64,000 bases of DNA from Pseudomonadota bacterium (GTDB lineage: Bacteria; Pseudomonadota; Gammaproteobacteria; Pseudomonadales; Oleiphilaceae): contig PDPE01000035.1 of assembly GCA_002747395.1 (NCBI GenBank), forward strand, positions 52,517-116,516, given 5' to 3'. Both the position numbers and the translations under genes were made by a program. Each line of letters opens with the position of its first letter. Position 1 is the first letter of the stretch. The notes beneath the pieces are model-generated. The model was not told the origin of the DNA. It searched no databases and saw only the letters and a list, made by a program, of their open reading frames with translations. This document shows, piece after piece, positions 18,901-27,218 of this stretch.

Positions 18901-18939
18901 TTTGTTCTTATGGTTTGTTCTTATGGTTTGTTCTTATGA
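18901..18939. repeat. 13-bp tandem triplication
   Basis: TTTGTTCTTATGG is repeated three times in a row (18901-18913, 18914-18926, 18927-18939, last base A). It lies in the divergent region between the aldo/keto reductase and selO. Confidence 0.9.
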
Positions 18940-19037
18940 GCCGCTCTTGTTCCGGCATTTTGCCACCAGTTTCACACATATTGCGTTATGCTACAAACCT
19001 GTGTGTTCTCAGATCATTGGATGGTATGATTTGCACC

Positions 19038-20489
19038 ATGAAATTGTCCAACCCCTATGCTTCACTAAATGCTGTTGTCTTTGAGCAATCCGGTCCGACA
19101 CCGGTAGCCAGCCCCATGCTGGTGCTATTCAATGCTGCGGTTGCCAAACAACTGGAAATTCCCTGCTCCCTGACCGGGGATTCGCAACGCCTGGCCAACA
19201 TTTTTTCCGGCAATCAACTTCTGCCGGGCTCGGAGCCTGTTGCCCTGGCCTATTCGGGCCACCAGTTTGGCCATTTTTCACCACAGCTTGGTGATGGTCG
19301 CGCTCACCTTCTGGGAGCTGTGACCAATAGCGCAAACCAGGTCCGGGAGGTACAACTGAAAGGGTCGGGCAGAACGGCATTTTCCAGAGGCGGCGATGGC
19401 CGATGTGCGCTCGGGCCTGCGGTCAGGGAATATGTTATGAGCGAAGCCATACATGCCCTGGGCATACCCACCACGCGCAGCCTGTGTGTGGTGACCACGG
19501 GGGAGCAGGTAATGCGCGAAACACCCAGACCAGGGGCAGTGATTACGCGTGTTGCAAGCAGCCATATTCGGGTGGGCACCTTCCAGTTTTATGCCTGTCG
19601 CGGGAAAACAGACGGGCTACGGGCGATCGCGAACTACACCATCGCACGCCACTACCCGGGCATGGAATCACGGCCAGATCCGTATCTGGCCCTGCTTGAT
19701 GCGGTGATCGAAAAACAGATTGAGCTGGTGGTTCACTGGATGCGAGTGGGGTTTATCCATGGTGTAATGAACACGGATAACACCGCGCTCTCGGGAGAAA
19801 CCATCGACTTCGGCCCATGCGCCATGATGGGCGCGTATGACCCCAAAACCGTATTCAGTTCTATCGACGAAGCAGGACGCTATGCCTTTGGCAACCAGCC
19901 GGGCATTATCCATTGGAATATGGCCCGTTTCGCAGAAACCCTGCTGCCGCTGATCGATCAGGATACAGAAAAGGCCATCAGTCAGGTGGAGCCTCCGATT
20001 CATGGTTTCCCGGAACGATTCGAAGCCTGCTACAAACAGATGATGGCCGACAAACTCGGCCTTGATGCACTGCGACCGGAAGACACAACACTGATCACCG
20101 GCCTGCTGGAGCAGTTGCAAAACAAGGGCATGGATTACACCAACAGCTTTATGGCACTCACCGAGTCACAACGCTGTGCAGACAAGGCAAAATCAATGGC
20201 AGACGCCCTGGGCGACTGGTTCGCCGACTGGCAACACAGGCTGTCGCAGCAAAACCTGTCTTCCGAGGACGTTTATGCCAGGATGAAGCGAAACAATCCG
20301 GTGGTGATTCCCCGCAATCACCATATGGAAAAAGTCATAGACGCCTGCGTTCAATCAGGAGACTATCAGGCAGCCGAAGATTTTCTCGAAGTGCTTGGGT
20401 CGCCTTACCTGGAGACGGAAAAAACCGCTGGCTATCAGGACTTGCCGGAAGATGGGGACAGATATTACAAGACGTTTTGCGGAACCTGA
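19038..20489 (+). CDS. selO: Protein adenylyltransferase SelO (YdiU)
   Basis: SelO is a pseudokinase-fold enzyme that moves AMP onto Ser, Thr or Tyr of redox proteins. The product shows LGDGRAHLLG, the lysine in VQLKGSGRT (Lys108), and the metal-binding run HGVMNTDN followed by IDFGP. The C-terminal RMKRNNPVVIPRNH is typical. The 483-residue length is normal. I chose the ATG at 19038 (start MKLSNPY); a frame reaching back to 18897 runs through a tandem repeat and has no family match. The bacterial form lacks selenocysteine. It stands alone, convergent with nothing, and precedes vsr. Confidence 0.95.
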   Translation: MKLSNPYASLNAVVFEQSGPTPVASPMLVLFNAAVAKQLEIPCSLTGDSQRLANIFSGNQLLPGSEPVALAYSGHQFGHFSPQLGDGRAHLLGAVTNSANQVREVQLKGSGRTAFSRGGDGRCALGPAVREYVMSEAIHALGIPTTRSLCVVTTGEQVMRETPRPGAVITRVASSHIRVGTFQFYACRGKTDGLRAIANYTIARHYPGMESRPDPYLALLDAVIEKQIELVVHWMRVGFIHGVMNTDNTALSGETIDFGPCAMMGAYDPKTVFSSIDEAGRYAFGNQPGIIHWNMARFAETLLPLIDQDTEKAISQVEPPIHGFPERFEACYKQMMADKLGLDALRPEDTTLITGLLEQLQNKGMDYTNSFMALTESQRCADKAKSMADALGDWFADWQHRLSQQNLSSEDVYARMKRNNPVVIPRNHHMEKVIDACVQSGDYQAAEDFLEVLGSPYLETEKTAGYQDLPEDGDRYYKTFCGT

Positions 20490-20627
20490 GCAGGATTTTC
20501 GTGGTGATTACAACCGGGAACAACCGTGGCCAAACATACAACACGCCTTGTCAAGGCGACTTGCTGCAAACATAATTCCCGACAATAACCCCGCTACAAA
20601 CGACAGTGGCGCAAGTAGATACGCGTA

Positions 20628-21077
20628 ATGATTGATATCGTCAGCTCCGAAAAAAGAAGCAGGATGATGGCCGGAATAAAGGGCAAGAATACCCGGCCCG
20701 AATTGGCCATACGCAGCCGGTTACACCGGCTTGGCTTTCGTTTTCGGATTCATGACAACAGACTGCCCGGAAAGCCTGACATAGTATTGAAAAAGTACCA
20801 TGCCGTGATTTTTGTTCATGGCTGCTTTTGGCATCGCCATGGTTGCCACCTTTTCAAATGGCCAAAAACAAGACCGGAGTTTTGGGAGAAAAAAATAAAC
20901 AGCAATGCCGAAAATGACCAAAAAGTGCTGCATTCGTTATCGGTCAGGGGCTGGAGAGTATGTATCGTATGGGAATGTGCGATAAAGGGAAGCAGGAAAA
21001 AACCAATCGAAGATGTCGCAGATACCATTTCCGAATGGCTTGCTGGTGGTGAATATCTGCTGGAAATTTCGGGGTAA
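20628..21077 (+). CDS. vsr: Very-short-patch repair endonuclease Vsr
   Basis: Vsr nicks 5' of T:G mismatches created by deamination of 5-methylcytosine. The 149-residue product carries the catalytic Asp51 (GKPDIVL), His69, and the zinc ligands Cys66, His71, Cys73 and Cys117, at the same numbering I recall for E. coli Vsr. Normally the gene lies next to a C5-cytosine methyltransferase such as dcm; none is in this window, the neighbours being selO and a small unknown gene. The companion methylase may be elsewhere or lost. Confidence 0.95.
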   Translation: MIDIVSSEKRSRMMAGIKGKNTRPELAIRSRLHRLGFRFRIHDNRLPGKPDIVLKKYHAVIFVHGCFWHRHGCHLFKWPKTRPEFWEKKINSNAENDQKVLHSLSVRGWRVCIVWECAIKGSRKKPIEDVADTISEWLAGGEYLLEISG

Positions 21078-21083
21078 AACGGG

Positions 21084-21296
21084 TTATCCACCACCCTGCA
21101 CCCCCACCATTTTTTGCAAAATACGCTGTACCTCCTCCACGCTGATATCCACTTTTTCCACGACACGGCCATATAGCATGGCGGTGGGAACAAACTCCCG
21201 CTGTGTTTCCCTTTGTGCCTGATGGAGGCAATACAGCACCATGCGCTCCTTGCGGGTCAGGCCGTCTCTTGCATCTGGCAAATCGCCATATTTCAT
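21084..21296 (-). CDS. Small conserved hypothetical protein
   Basis: The 70-residue product (start MKYGDLPDARDGLTRKERM) looks like a two-helix or winged-helix fragment: LTRKERMVLYCLHQAQRE, then VPTAMLYGRVVEKVDIS and a last helix. I recall similar small gammaproteobacterial proteins without a known role. GGAG lies nine bases before the ATG. It converges with vsr with six bases between the stops. Confidence 0.65.
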   Translation of the reverse strand: MKYGDLPDARDGLTRKERMVLYCLHQAQRETQREFVPTAMLYGRVVEKVDISVEEVQRILQKMVGVQGGG

Positions 21297-21324
21297 GGTT
21301 TGTTACTCCATTGGTTGTCAGTTA

Positions 21325-21371
21325 AACTGGTTTCCACTTTAACCGGTTTCCACTTTGTTGGTTACCACTTT
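21325..21371. repeat. 16-bp imperfect tandem triplication
   Basis: Units AACTGGTTTCCACTTT (21325-21340), AACCGGTTTCCACTTT (21341-21356) and a weaker third copy (to about 21371) lie just before the small gene and just after the sterol-desaturase-family stop codon. No function is visible. Confidence 0.75.
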
Positions 21372-21380
21372 TTCCGGCTG

Positions 21381-22175
21381 CTACTTCAAGGGCTGGATTA
21401 ACAGGTGAGTCAGCTTTTGCTTCTCTATGTGTCGGAAACGGGGTAATCCGATCACCATATCTTCCTGCCCCAGCGCCGGTTCTTTGCAATAGGTGCCAAA
21501 CCAGCGATCCCAGATTGACAGGTTAAAGCCGAAATTGCTGTTGGTTTCACGGTGCTCGACCGAGTGGTGAATCCGGTGCATATCCGGTGTCACCAGGATT
21601 TTTCTCAAACCACTGTCCAGCCAGGCAGGGAGCCTGATATTGCTGTGATTAAACAGGGCCATACCATTCAGCACCACTTCAAAGATCAGTACAGCAACCG
21701 GTGCAACACCCAAAATAACGATGGCCATGAACTTGATCAGCATGGACAGTAAAATTTCAAGCGGGTGAAACCGGGCAGCCGAGCTCACATCAAGGTCAAG
21801 GTCGGTATGGTGCATCCGGTGCAGACGCCACAACACGGGGTGCAGATGAAACAGGACATGCTGGCTGTAAATCACCAGATCCAGCAGTACCACACCAACT
21901 ACCACATTGGCCCACAAAGGCAGAGCCAGCCAGTTAAACAAGCCGATACCCTGCACCTGACACAGTGCGGCAAACATCATGGCAGTCAGGGGGAAAAGCC
22001 ATTTTACCAGCAGGCTGTTGAGGATGGTGATCGAAAAATTGGTCAGCCACCGGGTTAATTTTGGCTGCCTCAAATACCTGCGTGGAATCAACAGCTCCAG
22101 ACAGCCAAACAGGAAAAACAGACCCAGAAAAATTCCGAGACGGATGAAAGGTTCGTTATCTGTCAGTTCTTGCAT
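21381..22175 (-). CDS. Sterol desaturase / fatty acid hydroxylase family protein
   Basis: The 264-residue membrane protein has four or so hydrophobic segments and the di-iron histidine boxes HVLFH, HRMHH and HRIHH in family order. Members use oxygen to hydroxylate or desaturate lipids. The sequence RMHHTDLDLDVSSAARFHPLE is a conserved stretch, interrupted by no gaps. Substrate in bacteria is often unknown; hydroxylation of a membrane lipid or hopanoid-like lipid is possible. ATG start; monocistronic. Confidence 0.9.
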   Translation of the reverse strand: MQELTDNEPFIRLGIFLGLFFLFGCLELLIPRRYLRQPKLTRWLTNFSITILNSLLVKWLFPLTAMMFAALCQVQGIGLFNWLALPLWANVVVGVVLLDLVIYSQHVLFHLHPVLWRLHRMHHTDLDLDVSSAARFHPLEILLSMLIKFMAIVILGVAPVAVLIFEVVLNGMALFNHSNIRLPAWLDSGLRKILVTPDMHRIHHSVEHRETNSNFGFNLSIWDRWFGTYCKEPALGQEDMVIGLPRFRHIEKQKLTHLLIQPLK

Positions 22176-22698
22176 ACGATTCCCGATTCGCTTAAAGGCA
22201 ATTCAGAGCGCATTATAATGGATTATGTTGGAGGTTTGTGCGCGGTTTGTTACGATAACGCTCAGGGTGACAGATTGCCAGGAAATCAGGCAGACCGGGA
22301 GAGCCCGCTTTTGCCATCCGGTGGGGACGCAATTACGATAATGGTAATGATACGGCAATAAAAGTTCACATAAAAAAACGGCAGCCGGGTGGCTGCCGCA
22401 CTAAAGCAGGGTTTGAACTTGGGGAGACCCTGTCAAGGTAAGGAAAATATCAAGGAAAATCCGGCGGATCAAAAACGACCTGTCTTTTCTGCCCCGCCTG
22501 TGATGAGGTTTATAATAGTGGTAGAGAGGGCGTAGAGTAATCGTCCAAAAGGCTTAATCATTGGTTTTTTCCTCATCTTTCCACTGATTTGCCATAAAAA
22601 AACTGGCGGGGATGATGATATATCTCATTGTTTTTGTGACTGTTCCACCGTCTAATAACCGATAATCATCAAGAGCAGACTATGAACGAGAGTGGACT
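22176..22698. other. 523-bp divergent region upstream of malQ
   Basis: The region separates the desaturase-family gene from malQ. It holds an orphan minus-strand terminator with a second hairpin (22372-22432), an AT-rich promoter-like area (GTTTATAATAGTGG near 22511) and a six-codon reading frame overlapping the malQ start. No protein-coding gene of normal size is supported. Confidence 0.6.
22372..22432 (-). terminator. Orphan terminator plus second hairpin, possible small RNA 3' end
   Basis: On the minus strand, CGGCAGCC/GGCTGCCG (22379-22398, loop of four) is followed by seven T (22378 down to 22372), a textbook Rho-independent terminator. A second hairpin CAGGGT/ACCCTG (22407-22432) lies just before it. 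No minus-strand gene ends here; malQ runs the other way. A short minus-strand RNA, from a promoter somewhere between 22440 and 22600, would explain it. Confidence 0.6.
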
Positions 22699-22702
22699 AT
22701 GA
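22682..22702 (+). CDS. Six-codon upstream reading frame overlapping malQ start
   Basis: ATG at 22682 opens a frame MNESGL whose TGA stop overlaps the malQ ATG (ATGA at 22699-22702). The segment GACTATGAA occurs twice at a 17-base interval, so the small frame looks like a by-product of a short duplication of the start region. It could couple or modulate malQ translation; expression is not shown. Confidence 0.3.
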   Translation: MNESGL

Positions 22703-24948
22703 ATCAGGAAAAACTGGAAAATCTCGCCAAATCACTGGGCATTGTAACGGAGTACGTTGATGCCTGGGGCAGAGATGCGCATGTTCACCCGGATAGCGAG
22801 ACAATCGTTTTGGGCGCAATGGGCTACCCGATCGATGACGAAAAAAAGCTGGATGCCTGCCTGCAAAAAGAACAGACCCGGCATTGGAAAAGCCCGCTGG
22901 ATCCGGTTTACGTGTTTCGTACAGGGGAGAAAGTGGTCATCCCTGTTCGCCTTCCTGAAAATAAACAAAAGTCCAGAATGGTCTGGAAAATTATTCCGGA
23001 GGGGCAGTCTTCTGCAATAACAAGCCAGCCCTGTAATGCCGAATCCGGCAAAGTGCAAAAAAGCCACAAGATAAAAACCCTTACTTATCAGGAACGCCTG
23101 CATACCATTGATTTCCCCGACGCAGAGCCAGGTTATCACCGGATTCAATTGTGCGGAGGCAGGGGCAAGGTATTGGCAGAAGCCACATTGATCATTGCTC
23201 CAAAGCGTTGCTATATTCCCGACCCCATTGCGGAAGGGGAGAAACTCTGGGGTCTCAGTGTTCAGCTTTATTGTCTCAGAAGTCGTGAGAATTGGGGTAT
23301 GGGAGATTTTGGCGACCTGGTGACCCTGATCCGGAAAAGTGCAAAGACGGGCGCGAGCTTTATCAGCCTCAACCCCTTGCATGCCTTATACCCTTCCTGC
23401 CCGGATCGGTGCAGCCCGTACAGCCCGTCCAGCCGGCGCTGGCTGAACACACTCTATATCGATGTAACCGCAATTGAAGGCTACGACAGTGTGCCGGAAG
23501 TACAGAACCATGTATCTTCTGGTGAATTTCAAATGAAACTGAGTGAAGCCCGTGCAGTTGAGCACATCGACTACAGCAAGGTGGCTGAATTGAAGTATCC
23601 GGTACTGAAAATGCTTTACGGGCATTTTGTCAGTCAACATCTTCAGAAGAAAACCCGGACGGCAAAAGACTTTGAACGCTTTGTTCTGGAAGGTGCCGAA
23701 AGCCTGCAACAGATTGCCACCTACGATGCCCTGCAAAGCCTGATCAAATCAAAAGGCCGGGGAAACTTTGGCTGGCCGGCCTGGCCAGCAAAATTCAAGA
23801 ACTGTCACAGCCCGGCAGTCGCGGAGTTTCGCAAGCAAAATGAACAGGAGATAATGTTCAACTGTTATTTGCAATGGGTGGCCCGGGACCAGCTTGAAGC
23901 TGCCAACCGGGCAGCAGAGCTCTCGGGAATGCGAGTCGGCCTGTGTCGCGACCTTGCCGTCGGGGTCAGCCAGGACAGCGCTGAAATCTGGGCTGATCGT
24001 GAGCTTTACTGTACCGATGCCAGCATTGGCGCTCCGCCTGATGTATTGGGGCCTTTGGGCCAGAATTGGGGGTTGCCGCCAATGAGCCCGGCCATTCTGC
24101 ACAAGCGTGCCTATCAGCCCGTTATTGATTTGTTCCGTTCAAACATGCAGTCCTGTGGCGCATTGAGAATTGACCACGTGATGGCTCTGATGCGATTGTG
24201 GTGGGCCGAGAATAACGGCACGCCGGACAAGGGTGCCTATGTGAACTACCCCGAAGACGACTTGCTGGCCGTGCTCGCACTGGAAAGCCACCGAAACCGG
24301 TGTCTCGTCATAGGAGAAGACCTGGGGACAGTGCCGGACAGCATTCGCGCCCGGCTGAGTGAAAACGGGGTTCACTCCTATCGGGTGTTTTTCTTTGAAC
24401 AGGCTGAAGATGGCGGGTTTTACTCTCCTGACCATTACCCGGTACAATCCATATCAACACTGACCACCCACGACATGCCGACCCTGATCGGTTATTGGCA
24501 CTGCAATGACCTCGAACTCGGAAAAAAACTGGGCTTGTACCCGGATGACAATGTACTGAAGAAGCTGTACGACCAACGGTTGGCAGCCAAGCAGCAAATA
24601 CTTGACAGCCTGCATGGCCACTTCTCCATACCGGAAACCGTAGGCCGTGACGCAATGAGCGAGCCGATGAGCCGGGATCTGAATTTTGGTATGCAAGTCC
24701 ACATGGCAAAAGGTATCAGCTCCCTGCTGAGCCTCCAGCTGGAGGACTGGCTGGAGATGGAAAACCCGGTTAATGTGCCCGGCACCAATGAGGAATACCC
24801 GAATTGGCGGCGCAAGCTCAATACCAATCTGGAGGAGCTATTCTCCAGGCCCGATTTAATCAGTCTGGCGGGGCAACTGACCAGAGCCAGACAAGATGCA
24901 GGTCACCGCTTCAGGCAGAACCGGAAGGCCGGCGACGAATCAAATTAA
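22699..24948 (+). CDS. malQ: 4-alpha-glucanotransferase (amylomaltase)
   Basis: MalQ moves glucan segments between maltodextrins, feeding chains to glycogen phosphorylase. The 749-residue product is a GH77 enzyme of the long proteobacterial type with an N-terminal extra domain (about 1-170). Catalytic-core signatures are LWGLSVQLYCLRSRENWGMGDF, kept in family order, the substrate loop SPYSPSSRRWLNTLYID, CRDLAVGV with the nucleophile Asp, ALRIDHVM, GEDLGTVP with the acid/base Glu, and TTHDMPTLIGYW. It heads the malQ-glgB-glgX-cobQ run; glgB starts 20 bases after its stop. Confidence 0.95.
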   Translation: MNQEKLENLAKSLGIVTEYVDAWGRDAHVHPDSETIVLGAMGYPIDDEKKLDACLQKEQTRHWKSPLDPVYVFRTGEKVVIPVRLPENKQKSRMVWKIIPEGQSSAITSQPCNAESGKVQKSHKIKTLTYQERLHTIDFPDAEPGYHRIQLCGGRGKVLAEATLIIAPKRCYIPDPIAEGEKLWGLSVQLYCLRSRENWGMGDFGDLVTLIRKSAKTGASFISLNPLHALYPSCPDRCSPYSPSSRRWLNTLYIDVTAIEGYDSVPEVQNHVSSGEFQMKLSEARAVEHIDYSKVAELKYPVLKMLYGHFVSQHLQKKTRTAKDFERFVLEGAESLQQIATYDALQSLIKSKGRGNFGWPAWPAKFKNCHSPAVAEFRKQNEQEIMFNCYLQWVARDQLEAANRAAELSGMRVGLCRDLAVGVSQDSAEIWADRELYCTDASIGAPPDVLGPLGQNWGLPPMSPAILHKRAYQPVIDLFRSNMQSCGALRIDHVMALMRLWWAENNGTPDKGAYVNYPEDDLLAVLALESHRNRCLVIGEDLGTVPDSIRARLSENGVHSYRVFFFEQAEDGGFYSPDHYPVQSISTLTTHDMPTLIGYWHCNDLELGKKLGLYPDDNVLKKLYDQRLAAKQQILDSLHGHFSIPETVGRDAMSEPMSRDLNFGMQVHMAKGISSLLSLQLEDWLEMENPVNVPGTNEEYPNWRRKLNTNLEELFSRPDLISLAGQLTRARQDAGHRFRQNRKAGDESN

Positions 24949-24968
24949 ACAGGATCAGGTTGTCCACT

Positions 24969-27218
24969 ATGATGAAACAGAACCAGACCAAGCAAACAGA
25001 TCAGACACATCACCCACTGGCCCGGGCGCTGGACAGTGCCCGTTGCACGCAACCGTTCAACGAGCTGGGGATTCACGACAGCCACGACGGTGGGGGCAAG
25101 GTCATTCGCGCCTGGCTTCCCGACGCGGTGGCCGTCAAAGTCTCGGATCTTTCAACCTCGAAACTGATCGGGGAAATGGAACGGGTTGATTCTTCCGGGC
25201 TTTTTGAACTGGTGTTGTCACGGCGAAAAACGCCATTTAATTACTTCCTGAGAGTGTCCTATTCCGGGGCCAGCGAAGAAATCAGGATTGTCGACCCCTA
25301 CCAGTTTGCAGAAGAAGCCTATCAGGCTGTTCACTACGTCGATTCAGAGCCGGTCAATGTCTATCGGCAACTGGGGGCACAACTGAGAACCCTTTATCTG
25401 CAAGACGACAAAAAGGTGGAGGGGGTGCAGTTTGCCGTGTTTGCACCCAATGCGACGGCCGTCAGCCTGATCGGTGATTTCAATCACTGGGATGGTCGGC
25501 GCCACCCCATGCAGAAAACCCGTTGCGGGCACTGGGTACTGTTTGTCCCCGGCCTCTGTGAGGGCACCAGGTACAAATACGAGCTGAAAGATGCCATAGG
25601 CAATTCCCTGCCACACAAGGCCGATCCGGTCGGTTTTCTTGCGGATCAGTACCCTTCCCATGCGTCCGTCATTTTTGATCATAACCGGTATCAATGGCAC
25701 GACCATGAGTGGCTGGATGAACAGCGGGAGACCAACCTGTATCAATCACCCATGAGCATCTATGAAGTGCATTTGGGTTCCTGGAAAAGACGGGTGGAGG
25801 AAGGAAATCGCTGGTTAAGCTATCGGGAACTGGCTGAAGAACTGATTCCCTATGTGAAGGAGATGGGCTTTACCCATATCGAGGTCATGCCCGTATCCGA
25901 GCATCCGTTTAATGGCTCCTGGGGATATCAGCCGGTGGGTCTGTTTGCCCCCACCAGCCGGTTTGGCAGGCCGGACGACTTTAAGTTCTTTGTTGACCAG
26001 TGCCACCAGAACGGTATTGGCGTGATCATCGACTGGGTACCGGCGCATTTCCCCAATGACGGGCACGGTCTGGCACGATTTGACGGCAGTACCGTCTACG
26101 AATACGAAGACGCAAGGCGTGGCTGGCACCCGGACTGGAACTCCTGTATTTACGACTACGGCAAGGATACCGTGCGATCTTTCCTGCTGGCATCGGCACT
26201 GTTCTGGCTGGAGCAGTATCATATTGACGGTTTGCGTGTGGACGCCGTTGCCTCCATGCTTTATCTGGACTACTCCCGCAACGAGGGCGAGTGGATCCCC
26301 AATGTGGACGGTGGAAACGTTAACTATGAAGCAGTCAGCTTCCTGAAATGGATGAACGAAGAGGTTTACAGGCGCTTCCCCCATGCAATGACCATTGCCG
26401 AAGAATCCACCTCCTACGCCAGGGTGTCAAAGCCGGTTTTCGAGGGTGGACTGGGGTTTGGCTTCAAATGGAACATGGGCTGGATGCATGACAGCCTGAC
26501 ATATATATCCAAGGATCCTGCCTATCGCCGCTACCACCACGGTGATATCACTTTCAGTATGATCTACGCCTACGATGAGAACTTTATTCTGCCTGTTTCA
26601 CATGACGAAGTGGTGCACGGTAAAGGCTCCCTGTTACGAAAAATGCCTGGTGACGAGTGGCAGCAGGCGGCCAATCAGCGCTGTTACGCGGCCTATATGT
26701 ATGCACATCCGGGCAAAAAGCTGAATTTTATGGGCAATGAACTGGCTCAGTCATCAGAATGGAATCACGACTCTTCGCTGGACTGGCATTTGCTTGAGTA
26801 TGACAAGCATAAAAAGATGCAGCAGCTATACAGGGATCTGAACCTGCTTTATCGTGATACACCGGCATTGCATGAACAGGATCACACCCCGGGTGGCTTT
26901 GCGTGGCTGGATCACGAAGACGCTGATCACAGTCTCCTTGCTTTTGTGCGCAGAGCCAAAACCGACGCACCGAAAGTGTATGTGCTGTGTAACTTCACTC
27001 CTGTACCACGGGAGCAATATGTACTGGGAGTGGAAGACGCGGGCAAATACCGGGTATTGCTGAACACGGACAGTGAAGACTATTTTGGCTCGGATTACGA
27101 TTTGCAGCTACAATCTTTATCCGTGGAGAAGCCCTGGCACAACTGTGCGAACTCAATCACACTAAATGTTCCACCCCTGGCGACCGTTTACCTGATTTAT
27201 GATGAGCGCTCCAGTTAA
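24969..27218 (+). CDS. glgB: 1,4-alpha-glucan branching enzyme
   Basis: GlgB makes the alpha-1,6 branches of glycogen. The 749-residue product has two N-terminal carbohydrate-binding modules (N1 about 20-110, CBM48 with VSLIGDFNHWDGR), the GH13 barrel with YEVHLGSW, DWVPAHFP, GLRVDAVASMLYLDY containing the nucleophile Asp, a Glu in TIAEEST, and LPVSHDEVVHGKGS. Length is family-typical. I set the start at the ATG at 24969, which gives the usual N terminus; a longer frame back to 24804 only shadows malQ. glgX overlaps its 3' end by 20 bases. Confidence 0.96.
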   Translation: MMKQNQTKQTDQTHHPLARALDSARCTQPFNELGIHDSHDGGGKVIRAWLPDAVAVKVSDLSTSKLIGEMERVDSSGLFELVLSRRKTPFNYFLRVSYSGASEEIRIVDPYQFAEEAYQAVHYVDSEPVNVYRQLGAQLRTLYLQDDKKVEGVQFAVFAPNATAVSLIGDFNHWDGRRHPMQKTRCGHWVLFVPGLCEGTRYKYELKDAIGNSLPHKADPVGFLADQYPSHASVIFDHNRYQWHDHEWLDEQRETNLYQSPMSIYEVHLGSWKRRVEEGNRWLSYRELAEELIPYVKEMGFTHIEVMPVSEHPFNGSWGYQPVGLFAPTSRFGRPDDFKFFVDQCHQNGIGVIIDWVPAHFPNDGHGLARFDGSTVYEYEDARRGWHPDWNSCIYDYGKDTVRSFLLASALFWLEQYHIDGLRVDAVASMLYLDYSRNEGEWIPNVDGGNVNYEAVSFLKWMNEEVYRRFPHAMTIAEESTSYARVSKPVFEGGLGFGFKWNMGWMHDSLTYISKDPAYRRYHHGDITFSMIYAYDENFILPVSHDEVVHGKGSLLRKMPGDEWQQAANQRCYAAYMYAHPGKKLNFMGNELAQSSEWNHDSSLDWHLLEYDKHKKMQQLYRDLNLLYRDTPALHEQDHTPGGFAWLDHEDADHSLLAFVRRAKTDAPKVYVLCNFTPVPREQYVLGVEDAGKYRVLLNTDSEDYFGSDYDLQLQSLSVEKPWHNCANSITLNVPPLATVYLIYDERSS

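Noticed and set aside
18897..19037. Longer version of selO
   Set aside because: The added residues come from the 13-bp tandem repeat and have no SelO similarity.
22372..22600. 6S RNA
   Set aside because: The GTTCAA and CGGCAGCC stretches recall parts of 6S RNA, but the long bubble structure and the usual zapA neighbour are missing.
24804..24968. Longer version of glgB starting inside malQ
   Set aside because: The extra N terminus is only another frame of malQ; the ATG at 24969 gives the family N terminus.
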